Below are positions 1 to 11,054 of a DNA stretch of 64,000 bases, in pieces. Under the pieces are notes generated by a model. The model saw only the letters and a program-made list of their open reading frames with translations. It was not told the DNA's origin and did not search any database. Each line of letters opens with the position of its first letter. Position 1 is the first letter of the stretch. A program made the translations under genes and the position numbers. Origin of the DNA: Agaricus subrufescens (Eukaryota; Basidiomycota; Agaricomycetes; Agaricales; Agaricaceae); the NCBI GenBank assembly GCA_029945375.1, contig CM057061.1, forward strand, positions 3,472,001 to 3,536,000, read 5' to 3'.

Positions 1-1038
1 GCTCGACTTGAATCAGTTAGACACAATACTTTAAGGGCTCAACTCTCGAGACGTTGTATCAAATATCCCCCTCCGCTATGTGATTTATTCATCTGCTACG
101 CAAATTCAAGAACAAGGAATAAGCGTAGTTTCAAGTTACCTCAGATGATCATTTCAAAGTCTAAACCCATCCGCGACTTGCATTTGTCAGGAGAATTTTA
201 TTCTGCCGGACACGCCGACAAAAAGAAGTATAGTTACATAAGCGGACCCTGAAATTCAAGGAACCACGTTGGCGAAGTCGCAGCGGACTTTGAAATACAT
301 GGTGCTTGTGCCAGCGGGAAACTCACCATACTTCTCACAGGGCCAAGCCAATCAAGAGCCGATAAAGCATCTGTTGCCTTTTCTTGCTCAAGTTTTCTTC
401 TCGTTCCTCGGGCATCGGACAGCCAAGTCAGCGTACCCACATTGGCTGATTCAAAAACAATACCCGGAGCTCTCCTATTTTCCAATTTTTTTTTTGCACT
501 GTAGCACATACATACGTGCTGAGCGACACGACGAAGGATGAAAAAACACCGGAGGGCCGATCACCCCGGCGGTAGTGAACCCACCCCAGTGAGGATCCCA
601 TTAAAGATGCACTTTGTTTCCAAAGCTAAAGTTGTCCTGAGCGTCGCGTCTGTATATTTTTAATACCCAATTGACCACGTAATGACGGGCTATCACTGTA
701 TCTCGGGCCGTTGGGATTCTCAGGCCGAGCCCGAAGCGAGTTTGGAAGACCAAACTCTACAACAAAAGTCATCGTCGTTCCTCAATGCCACTCGCATGCA
801 AGAGGAGTGTCCCTTTCAACGTTCACCAGACAAAAGCGTAAACTCTGCAAAGCGCCCATCCGATCGCGGCGGAAGGCGGGATGCTATACTCCGATTTTGA
901 ATGACCCCCCCCCCCCCATTTTAACTCCGGATCATTCCTTGCGTGTTTTGTAACGGAAGCCTTTGTCAAGATGATGCGAATATGGTTCAAGCACAGATGG
1001 ATAAATGGCAACACAACGAAAAAGAAGGCGGAATCAAT
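1..1038. other. Intergenic, no supported gene
   Basis: Short open frames occur on both strands, but none has a recognisable domain or a plausible exon structure. A run of C residues lies near 907-917, about 120 bp before the F-box gene start. This stretch probably holds the promoter and 5' UTR of that gene; I see no clear TATA element. Confidence 0.5.
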
Positions 1039-2833
1039 ATGGTTGGATTACTTTCCCTTCCACCTGAACTTATCAGGCTCATCGGAGACAAGGTGATTTC
1101 TTCTCTCAGCAGATTGACACATGACCGCTCACCTGTCCCAGTTAGAGGCAGAACAGAAGACACTACGTTTGACATGTCATTTTTTTGACGAAGTAATTTA
1201 CCCTCGGGTTTTATCGGCATTGGAGATCGATTTGCCTCGCAAACCTGCCTCGACCTTGGAATTGCTCGACACACTTATAACAAACGACCAGAGAACCAAG
1301 CGTTGGAGCAACCGTGTACGCAGTCTTACAGTGGTAGCCTTTTGTCCCACTCGCGCGCAACCATGGAATGAAAACCATGGACACGAACTCGGTAAGTGAC
1401 CCTCATCTACTTCCGTTTGACATAGAATTAAATTCGCCAAAGAACACTGCCTTTCAGCTTTGAGATCAAAACTTGAGCGTGCCGTTTCAGCCTTGACGGG
1501 ACTTGAACGTGTCCTGTGCGTTGTTCGCCTCGACTATGCCGTTATAATTAACGGTCTTTTCTAGCTGGAATCTTGGGTCTCGTGACGAACCAGACTGGAT
1601 CCATGAAGCCTTTGTCGCTAGTCTCGCGAAGCTGCCAAACCTGAGGTCCCTTGAACTGAATATCTCATACGGAAGGCCGTCGTGGAACATAGACCTTGGC
1701 CGTATATCGTCATTAAACACACTGAAGTTTACTGTCGACCCCCAGCTGCGGTATCACTGCCATTCGGACAACGGAGTCGCTGAAAAGCTACTCATTTCCC
1801 GATCCATCAGTTCTAGCCTAATGCTTCGAAATTTGGGTGTAAATATCGCCGGAAACTGCCCTGGGATACCCGAAGGTTTCATCAGTCTCGATGATCTCCT
1901 CACTCCCCAGGCGAATACATCTCAAAACTTTGTCAATCTGACCCTCACCGGAATTACTCCGAGACTTTCATTATCCCACCTGAACCGGCTACGATCCCTA
2001 AAGTCTATATCTCTCGAATGCAGTCCAGGCCCTAACCATGACTTTGACCATCTCTGGGATCTACTCCGTCAAGAAGAGGTCCATCTCAAGGAGATCATCA
2101 CGGACAGAGTGACCACTAACCTGATCGAATATCTAACCCAGTATTCCGGGCTGGAACGATTTGATCTTCTTCCCAGCACACACCGTTCGTCCCCACCCCC
2201 ACACAAGGGCACGGCTAAAAGTTTCCTCAATCAAATCCTACCTCGTCACCATCGATCCCTCCGTCGTCTCTCGTTAATGGCAATACACAAATCCGATTGG
2301 TGCATCACCCTTGATATCATCCGCATGTTGCGCTGTTGCACAGAACTCCGCTATTTAGGCTTCTTGGTGGATATGAAAGCAGAAGTTGATTCGAACGATC
2401 TAGACTTTTATGTCGTACGTGGCCCTCCTGCCCCTAAAAAAAGGGTGGCCTTTATTTTTATAGAAACAGATCAGATAACGCTGACGCGAATAACTTGATT
2501 TATTACCTATCGTAGGGGACGATTATAACGACAGTCTCTATCGAGATGAAGAAACTCACTATGCTCTCCATTGACACAATCTGCGATCACCCGTCAAAAG
2601 ATGACAACATATCCAGTTTTTCGACTTTGATGCTTTCTTTGCACGCCAAGGAATACATCCAAAGCTATATTCTCAAATATAGATCGACACCTCCTGTGAA
2701 GAGGCTTCCTGATATTCGTCAAGGACGTAGATTGTTCTCTGGAGTCAAATGTTCGAATGACATTCGGGATGGTTATGTAATGCGGTATATGGTAACAGTG
2801 CGTCCCCAAAAGTTCGGCATTCTCTCCCACTGA
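1039..2833 (+). CDS. F-box / leucine-rich-repeat-like protein
   Basis: Five exons fit one frame: 1039-1092, 1142-1391, 1458-1515, 1565-2414 and 2516-2833, giving 509 aa. The N-terminus (LPPELIRLIGDK followed after the first intron by LEAEQKTLRLTCHFF) is a typical F-box; the rest alternates Leu-rich segments (LPNLRSLEL, LRSLKSISLE) as in agaric F-box/LRR proteins. F-box proteins bind Skp1 and recruit substrates to SCF ubiquitin ligases; the substrate here cannot be predicted. Introns are 49-101 nt with gtgatt, gtaagt, gtgcgt and gtacgt donors. In-frame ATGs at 943, 982 and 1000 also exist; 1039 was chosen because it puts the F-box at the extreme N-terminus, as in relatives. It faces another F-box gene 700 bp downstream. 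Confidence 0.75.
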
Positions 2834-3537
2834 CACTTGAAACGTGAAGAGTTGGAATGCATAAAAGATACGTACACTAGTATTTTAGTTAAGTATAATC
2901 ACCTGTTATTGTTCTATTTTACTTTGTTGGGTTCCTCAATGTACACAGTATGACATGCAGACTCAAATTAATCACACACTGTCCGGCGATCAGGCTTGTT
3001 ACAGCAGAGAGGGCGTAAGTATGTGCCCCCGGCAAACCATGCATCAAGTGCATGTCCATTTGTTCACACGGGAACACCATCCGGCCAATGAGGTTTTCTC
3101 ACTTTCAAAGCCAATCAGGTTGGGCTAATATATTCAAACCATTGAAAACGTCACACACCTTAGCGATGTTTATTCTTATCTCGCAGTTCATTCGCGACTA
3201 TTCTTGTAAACTGTACAAAGGGAACATTTCAATTGTTACAAAATAAAGAAGCAAACAAGGGAGGGTATCATACATACAAGAAAGAATCAATTGACAGATA
3301 ATGATACAATTTCTTATTTGTACTTGCGCAGAAAAAGCAAAGAGGAGGTAAACCGTGAAGGAGATGATACATAGGTGACAAAAAAAAAAGTGTCAGGGAT
3401 AACGATAAGCGGGGCAACCAATGAAAAACCCTTTTATCCAAGATAAACCAAAAAAAAGAAAATGATAGCCCCGTATGTGAGAGGAAAAGAAGACCGCTCC
3501 CCGCGGTACGATCAGTCGCTAAAGGGGAAACAACTTT
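2834..3537. other. Intergenic between two convergent F-box genes
   Basis: AT-rich spacer holding the 3' ends of two convergent genes. I see no coding region, hairpin or repeat that stands out. Confidence 0.5.
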
Positions 3538-5157
3538 TCAAGTCATCAATAGATCAGAAGAACGCCTCAAATTTTGCCGAGAAGAACTGTTTCTCGTAGA
3601 CGGAGCGGGTTCGATACTCTTCTCAAGCCAAGGATCGCCTTCAAAGCGGCGATGCCAGACAGTGACCGATGTAAGCTGCACGGTACGCAACATTGGGCAG
3701 TATCTGTTCCATCCTACAAGATAATCCTTGAGGTCTGCAGGATCAAAGAGAGTCGAAGTAGCATCGCCGGGTCCCAAGTTCTCTTCTTCAGGAGGCGGTT
3801 GATTGAGAGCATGCATGAGGAAGTAAGCGTTGTAATCGACGGGAGGTTGTGGTGGTATACAGTTTACGTCCATCGCGAGTCTAAGCGAACGCAGTCGTTT
3901 GAGGTCAGGAAGAATATCAGACCCAAGCATAACCATAATATTCTATATTTGTACATATGAGAACAAAGGCGCCGTAACGAGAACAAGAGCACGCACCTCC
4001 GGGAGATTCCCCTTGCCAAATTTTACAGAAACCGACTCGATTCCAGGGAATAGTTGGCGCACAGCAAACAAGACTTCGTTGTCGTATTTCCTGAGTTGGA
4101 GATCCAAAGTCCGGATGTTTTTTGAAAGACGCTCGAGGCCAGCCAGTAGGTGGGTTATTTCGAGAGATTCCGTAACGGTGACGTGCTCCACTTCACTCGA
4201 GGCCCCAGCGAACATTCCGACAACTGGGAGGGGCCCCCAGAATGATTTTAGACCACGCATGGGAACGTTCGTGGAGGATATTTGGTTATCGGGGATATTG
4301 TGTTTATTGACGCGGAGGGATACATCGGGGCAAGCGGAACAGTTGTTGACGAATTCAACGGCGGTATCCATGAGATCGCGGGTGAGGAGGGTGACGTGAA
4401 GGCATAGTTCTGTGAGATGGGGCAGACGCCAGCGTTGAGTGCCAAAGAGAAGTGAAGAGGTGGGTGACCAGGTGATACTGAGTGAATGAAGTGAGTGACA
4501 GACAAGACGGTGAAGAGGGTGATCCGAGATGTCGTTGCCTGTTTGATCGCGCGGAGGCGTATTGTTTTGGAGTACAAGATGTGTGATGTTGGAAGTATGT
4601 TCTGTCTCTGGAAGCGTACCAAGTCCGTGTGGATCTTGGTTGACGAACGTGCATGATGTGAAATCGAGCGTTCGGAGTTTGGGGAGGGACGCGATGAGCT
4701 GATAGACGACAGGGGAGATGATAGTCCTCGAGAAGACGAGCTCCTCGAGCATGGTGAACTTGGAAATCTGCTGCACAACATCGTTGTAGAGGGTGTTCAG
4801 GGACGAAAGCTGTCGCGGAACTGAGTTGGAGAAATGGCGGGAGATCAGTTTATGTACCTGGACAGGCTCGGCAGTCCCTGAAATAGACACTCCCTCAAAC
4901 GGGATGCCCAGCTTCAGTCGGCGGGGGAGGCATGGCAGGTCGCTGTGCAGCGTGCGCCAGTCGAGGAGGTTGCGCCGCGTCGGGTCTTCCTTTGTCCAGA
5001 CGAGGTTTTTGAGGAGGATTTTTGTCGCGAGGAGGCGGAACTTGGAGCAGACGAGGACGATGTGGGCGAGGTGGGCGGGCTCGTCGATGCACTCGAAGAT
5101 GGTGATCCAGATGTCGGCCGGGATTGTCTGCAGGAAAAACATGCTCAGCATCGACAT
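3538..5157 (-). CDS. F-box / leucine-rich-repeat-like protein
   Basis: Two exons, 3997-5157 and 3538-3942, joined by a 54-nt phase-0 intron (donor gtgcgt, acceptor aatatag), give 521 aa. Residues about 10-50 (IPADIWITIFECIDEPAHLAH, then VCSKFRLLATKILLKNL) form a clear F-box; the following 400 residues contain spaced Leu-rich strands (LPKLRTLDF, LEELVFS, LSSLNTLYN) as in solenoid LRR tails. By family it would act as a substrate adaptor of an SCF ubiquitin ligase. The protein is not obviously a close duplicate of the neighbouring F-box protein. A second Met four residues in could also serve as start. Confidence 0.8.
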
Positions 5158-7832
5158 CGCCGCAGAAACGAAAACATATCGCCCTAACCGGGTCTGCTGA
5201 TCTAATCACGCATCACGGGACTGCCAGCCACGTGGTCCCGATTAATATTATCTCCCAACGTCATTGCAGCGAGGCAGGACAGCCCCGTCGAGCCATGGCC
5301 TCCTGCTGTCCGATGCCACTCGTCTGATCCGCGATGCTCTCCAGAATGTCGTCCAACGGCCCCCCGGATGTTACACCATATATCCGAGGCTCCACCTATC
5401 GCCTGGTCCGGTCGTTTCTAGCACAGAGCCAGAGCCTTGGACCGCCCAACACCTTGCCGCGAATAGGCCTTTTGGACGCATGGCCAGAGTCATGCAGATC
5501 TCTAATTTGCCACATGTCCAACTGCCGAGAACAAAAGAACAGCGCATACCGCGATGAAACATACATACTTCATTCGCAGTGGCACGACTCCAACAGCGGG
5601 CTCTAGGGCATCCGTGTACCTGACCACAATCCCGTTGCATAGACTCCGTGTCTCTTACGTAGACGGGAGCGTTGGCAGCCTGGCTTCTACGGCAGCTATC
5701 AGGTTTCAAGTGTCAACTATGAGCAGGTTGGCGTCATATGAAATCTTGGAGCTGTTCCTCGCCGTCGCGCCAAAGACGTCAGGCAAGCTCCTGCGCTATA
5801 CATCCACAGGAAGAAAAAAATGGTGGTATACATAAATGTTGGCCACCGTTATGGCATGCGCCATTTGTTACCTCAAGGAGGCACAGCAAGCTATGCTTAA
5901 TACGGTTGCTGCGACTCATGTTTCTTCTCTCCCTCTGAACAAGGAAATTATATATCCGGACGACATCTGATGAATCTGAATTATACATATCATCTCGCTG
6001 GCTGGCCCCGTCAGCTGGCCTCCATGCCTACTGTCCAAGGGTCACATCATCAAGCCACTAAACATTTGCGCGCGCGCGCCCATCATTCCTTTGAGTCGCA
6101 ACAAATGAACTAAGCTATACAAACGGAGTATCGGATTGGTCTGCCGTGTTGCTATCCTGCCGACTGCCGTTTTTTCCCCGCACCGTGGCCTGGGACGTCT
6201 CCTGCGTCGTCCGAGACTGTGCTTTTGGGCCGTGGCTATGAAGTCATGGCGTACCCACCTTGAATGCGGTCGTTTCAATTTCGTCCCCCCCTCCCCCCGC
6301 GAACCCAAAACCCAAAATCCCGTGGAACCGGAAAAAGCGTCTTCATTCCAAACACCCGGATATGGTCAGTGGCCTTGTCGGGTGATATTGATCGTTCTCG
6401 GAATATCAATTCCCAACCCTCGAGCTAGACCTCCTCTCGCCGACATTTTAGGCTGAAACTGTCGGTTATAAATACCGAAAGGGTCATGGATCTTTTTGAT
6501 TGACTCGACTGTGATTGTTTGCCTGGACATGACAATGACAAGTGACTTGTTGTTTGTCGCTCTGGTTCCTGGGTATTTGAAAAAAAAAAAAGAAAAAGAA
6601 ATACATTGTATCTGTAGATCTCCGGCTTTGACATGGATCAGGCGCCGGCAGGTCAGAGCACTTGGATCAAGGGGCAACATCTGTGCAGTTGTAGCAGAGA
6701 CAATTAGCCGCGCAACTATGACGGTCTGGTACTGAATTAAAAAGGCTTGGTGTCCAGCTTTGGTACTGTGAATGCGGGCGTCGTTGGGTTACCGGTGGGC
6801 ATACGTCAGAGCAGCAGCGGAGCTCCCCTCTCGCTTGTGATTCGGAATTGAAAGTGTAAATTGCAATGTCGTCCTCTTCTAGGCTGGTTGATCTCGGTAC
6901 CAATTTTCCGTCATTTGGCGCTAATAGCGACGTTTCTATATGTAGTTAAAGTATAAGAAAAAAATGAAATTATTTACAATGCAACCCTGTGCGGCGCGAT
7001 GATGGCGTTTCATCCCAAGGACCGATTGCACGCCCCTGAGCAGCATGACCCAGAAGATGATGTATGGAGGGAAAGAGGACACGGACGGGTGGGTGATTTG
7101 GAATTGAGGTGAGACAGAAGGCATGTCCGAGAGACCGAGTGCCTGGGCAGACGCGTAACCGTTCATCCCGCCCCCCTTGTTATGTCCGTTTCATGACAGG
7201 CTTAAATGAATCATCCGGTGGAATCGCAGGTCGTGTTGACTAATTATACAGAGGGTATATACATGTTGTTACCTCCCTACGGGTCGCGTCCATACATGGG
7301 CTAGCGGGTTGTGCGATCTTGGAAAAGAGGCATGGAGATCGGTCTCCCTCGTCTGCGCGGCCCAAGCCCACCCCTGTGGGTACGGCAGGGGGGGGCCCAA
7401 ATATCGGACCGACGAGGTGTCACTTTCGATGACGAGAGCGGGTGTTCCGGGGGGATATATATACACTGGCGGCGCACGGACCAGGGGCAGAGAGTAGATA
7501 AGGCGGGGCTGGCGGGGGTTGTGGGCCCACAGTCGACTCGCACGCCCTGGACGCGACGCTGCGGGCCGGTGCAGCTGAGCGGGGGCCGCGAGGAGAGCGA
7601 GGGTGGACATGGGCATGCCGTTCTTCACGCTGTACTTAGTGATAGAGTGGCGAATCATATCCAGCAACACTGACGTGGGGACGGAGATTGCGGACCGCTG
7701 GGCCAGGACGAGCGAGTCCGACTGTTGCGGTGGGCGATGACGTGGATGGCAACCCTTGGGCTCAGGGTGGCGATCATCCGTCGGACATAACACGGCGGGC
7801 TATTTCTGGCCCTCGCCTCGTCGAGAGTCCCC
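5158..7832. other. Long intergenic region
   Basis: About 2.7 kb without a supportable gene. Contents noticed: a (GC)n run near 6069-6080, an oligo-A tract near 6580-6600, and GC-rich sequence from about 7300 onward that probably belongs to the 5' region of the Zn2Cys6 gene. A 174-codon minus-strand frame at 7269-7793 has only Pro/Arg-rich low-complexity content and is treated as non-coding. Confidence 0.45.
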
Positions 7833-7935
7833 ATGGGCGAGGCCGGATGCGAGCGAGCCCGGAGGCGCTGGATCTCTGCCCGATCGCGTCAGCCCTTCAT
7901 AAGCCCCGCGCCAGCACGCCTCTCCTCCTCTGCCC

Positions 7936-9212
7936 ATGCCCGCCCCGCCCGCCCATGCATCCCCACCGCCCCCACCCGCCCCCCAGGCTCCCCCCGCTCC
8001 CGCCCCCGCGCCGTCCCCCCCCGCCGCTCCCGCCCACACCTCTCTCCCGCCCCTCCGCCAGCTCTACCTCTCCCAGCCGCCCCTGCCCCCGCCGCGCCCT
8101 TTCCCTATGCCCCCTACCCGCCCCCGGCCCCCCCGCCCCACCAGCCGCACGATCCCGAGCCCTATCCCGAGTCCGAGGCGGACGACGTCGAGCTCCATGG
8201 CCCCCCGAAGAAGAAGCGGCGCCGCCAGGCTCTCAGCTGCACAGGTATGTCCCATCCACGCGTCTGCGCCCTTATCCGACCTGCGATGCCCGCCAGAATG
8301 CAAGCGACGCAAGATCAAATGCGATAGGTAGCCTGCTTGCTCTCGCGCCCCCCCCTACCGCTCAATGTCTTCTAGGAATCAGCCGTGCGCGCCCTGCACT
8401 CGCCGCGGCGAACAGGCCAAGTGCCAGTGGCATGTCGTCGAACCCATGTGGGTCTTCCTTCCCCTTCCCGCCTCCCCGCCGCTCCGCACTCACCACCCAC
8501 CCCCCTCCAGCGAAAAGTATGTCACCCGCTCAGAGTACGACGAGCTCAAGGACCGCGTCGACCGCCTCTCCGACCTCGTCAACCGCCTCGTCGGCCACCC
8601 CCAGACGCCCGCGGCCACATTAGGGGCTTCAACCGAGGCTGTGTCTCCATATGTCTCCGGACTGTCATACCACCCTCTGATGCCCCCGCCGCAGACTTAT
8701 CCCCAACAGCCCCCCACGTCAACGGACGCTGCCACCGTCCAGGCACCCGCCCAGGCCCATCGGTACTCCAAGCCCGACGACCTCTCGCGTCCGCCAGGCA
8801 CCTCCTCCCATTCTGTCCGCGCATCCCCGGTCGCCCTCAGCCCCTCCTCCTCCTTCCTCGCCGCCCGCCCGCCCCCCAAGTCGCCGTCCACCGCGGTCGC
8901 CGTCCCCAAAAGCTCCCCCCTGTCCCTCGCCGCAATTACGTCTCCATACACCCCTTCCGACCACGCTGCACAGTCAAAAAACTACCACGCGCAGACGTTC
9001 ATTCTGGGCGAGCGTCTGCGCCCCGGATCTCACCCCCTCGAAGGCCCAGTGATCCCTACTCCCCCCGCCACCACCCCTCCTCCGCAATCCCCCCCGAAGG
9101 TTATTCCGATAGGGAGCCTTCCTTCCAAATCGACCCGTCTTCGTCCCGCAAGCGCACCTTCAGCGATCTGACTGGATCTTCCTCCTATGACCACGACCGC
9201 AGGGACCGATAA
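7936..9212 (+). CDS. Zn2Cys6 fungal-type transcription factor
   Basis: A binuclear zinc cluster is assembled from three exons: exon 1 ends at 8244 (...ALSCT), exon 2 is the 31-nt piece 8297-8327 (ECKRRKIKCDR) and exon 3 is 8376-8447 (NQPCAPCTRRGEQAKC). The spacing is CX2CX6CX5CX2CX8C, the DNA-binding domain of Gal4-type regulators. A basic stretch (GPPKKKRRRQ) precedes it and looks like a nuclear localisation signal. Exon 4 from 8511 begins with a short coiled coil (YDELKDRVDRLSDLVNRLV), typical of the dimerisation linker. The remainder is Pro/Ser-rich. The N-terminus is uncertain: proline-rich sequence reads best from ATG 7936 but must switch frame near 8090-8110 to enter the zinc-cluster frame; an in-frame ATG without a switch is 7833. 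Near 9000-9050 the frame changes again, by a possible 53-nt intron (8997-9049) or a lost base, to reach the C-terminus (RKRTFSDLTGSSS) ending at 9212. Confidence 0.75.
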
Positions 9213-9567
9213 CCGCTTCACTATTTATATTTTGCTTCCCGCAATGTATCATATGTCTCCGTGTGCACATGGCTGTCCCGGTGCATAATCCTCCTTCATT
9301 CCTCCCTTTTCTCCGCCTTCACAACCAGAATTATAATCGTTGCATACACCTATTTATTCCTTCAATCCATCTATCCCGCTCTAATTACCCGATGTGAGTA
9401 CCCGTTTGTTTTGCTCTTGGCATCCCTACTCAATCCCCTACCCCCTTTGATGCTCCAGGATCTTTTGTCGGACGTTTCATATGCCATAGTCGCTCCTTAC
9501 GGACAAATCATTGATCATTGTCATACGTCGCCCTTCCCTTAAACAGTACCTAATATAACTAATCAAA
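9213..9567. other. Intergenic
   Basis: Short spacer between convergent genes, T/C-rich, probably 3' UTRs. I see nothing else in it. Confidence 0.5.
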
Positions 9568-10867
9568 TCATTCCCAAACCAGCTTCCCGGCTGCATCAAC
9601 GACAGGTGCCATACCCCCGCTGACCTTGCCCGTCTTACCACCTGACCTCGATTGTTCGATGATCCGTGCTTTTTCCAACTCACGTTTATGTTTGGCCAGC
9701 GCTGCCAGCCGCTCGCCCTCCGCCGCGGCCTTTGCGGCCTTTTGTGCCTCCCGCTTTTTCGCATTCTGCCGTTGCTTCTGCGTCTGAGCTGCTTGTGCAG
9801 TGGGTTTGGTAGCCGTCGTAGATGTAGATGTTGACGCGCCTGAGGGTCCTTTGCGGTAGCATGTGTTATATTTTTGGGCGCGTGATATGATCCAGAAATA
9901 AATCTTACGCGGGCGTTTACTCTTCACAACACCCCATCCGTCATCTTCACCATCAGCATCCACGTCTTCATAGTCTCTCCATGAAAATCCGGGTGCTGGC
10001 TTTTCATCTGGTAATGGTTGCACACGCATCACGCGCGAAAGCGTCGGTTGATTATGATCCGGTAGCATGCTAAAAAAAAACACAAAGTTTGTGAAATTGA
10101 AATTAGTCAAATCAGGCCTTTTTTGTTGGTTGGAGACAAAAAGAACTCAACTCGTCGACATTGGTTTCTGGACTCTTCGGGACAAGTCTTTCCGCCAGGG
10201 TCTGGAGCTGATCTTCTTTACCCTTTTCTTCGTCTTCTACTTCTTTTTCTATGGGTGAAGAATTGCCGGTGACAGAAGATGTTAAACCCGCATCACTCGT
10301 CGTGACATCAACAATGCTTTGTTCATCCCCTCCAGCACCATCAGCACCACCAGCACCACCGCCACCACTGCCACCACCTTGTCTGCGTCGTGACACTACA
10401 CGAGTCCAAGACCCTTCAGTATTACCGTGCACAGCGGCGGCGCCACTGGATGGGGTGGTATCAGGCTTAAGAGCCGACAGCGATGATGATGATACAGGAG
10501 TAGGTTCCGGTAAATGTTTGGTACTATTCGTCTTCTTCTTCGGCTTCTTGGCTTTGGGATTAGATGCCAGAGGTACAGGAGCCAATTGTTCTGCCTGCTG
10601 CTGATCGAATTGGCCGGGGATGGTATTGGAAGAATGGGCTAGTTCAGATGGTGATGTCGACGTTGGTACAGCAGACACTGCTTCTAGTCCCTTTTTCTTC
10701 TTCTTCTTTGATTTCTTGACGGAGTTGACGTCCGCGCTAGCAGTAGCGGTGGCATTAACATCCTCCTCCGGGGCCGATGTCGTATGGTAGTAGTGGTAGC
10801 CAAGACCTAGAACACCTGCTAGAACGACGGCGGTCAGCACGCCCTCTGTCGATTGTGTGATACCCAT
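9568..10867 (-). CDS. Single-pass membrane protein with basic coiled-coil tail, conserved fungal type
   Basis: Three exons, 10152-10867, 9909-10069 and 9568-9848, give 385 aa. The N-terminus (MGITQSTEGV then VLAGVLGLGYHYY) contains one hydrophobic segment at about residues 10-27, followed by a long charged cytosolic-type region with a Lys run (VKKSKKKKKKG), Ser/Pro/Gly-rich linkers and GSWTRVVSRRR. The C-terminal third is a highly charged helix (KKREAQKAAKAAAEGERLAALAKHKRELEKARI written here only in part: REAQKAAKAAAEGE) ending GGMAPVVDAAGKLVWE. I recall similar C-termini in uncharacterised basidiomycete proteins but cannot assign a function. Membrane anchor plus basic helix suggests an ER or other endomembrane tether; that is inference. 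The second intron is exactly 60 nt and stop-free, so retention would keep the frame. ATG 10867 was preferred over the upstream in-frame 10984 because it puts the membrane segment at the N-terminus. Confidence 0.65.
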
Positions 10868-11054
10868 AGCGAATAGGGAAATAGGAAATAAGTTAAAGCA
10901 GAGTTTTAGCAGCGTGTCGTATGGTTTTTCCAGCTCTGACGTGGTGTTCCCCACGTGGCCAAACACGTACATACCGACACACAACGCGTATATTTATTTA
11001 TTTTAAACAAAAACGAAAGCAATCAGAATAATATTGCTACAATTAAAAAACATT

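Noticed and set aside
7269..7793. 174-codon minus-strand frame upstream of the Zn2Cys6 gene
   Set aside because: Low-complexity Pro/Arg composition typical of GC-rich DNA read in a random frame; no domain and no splice partner.
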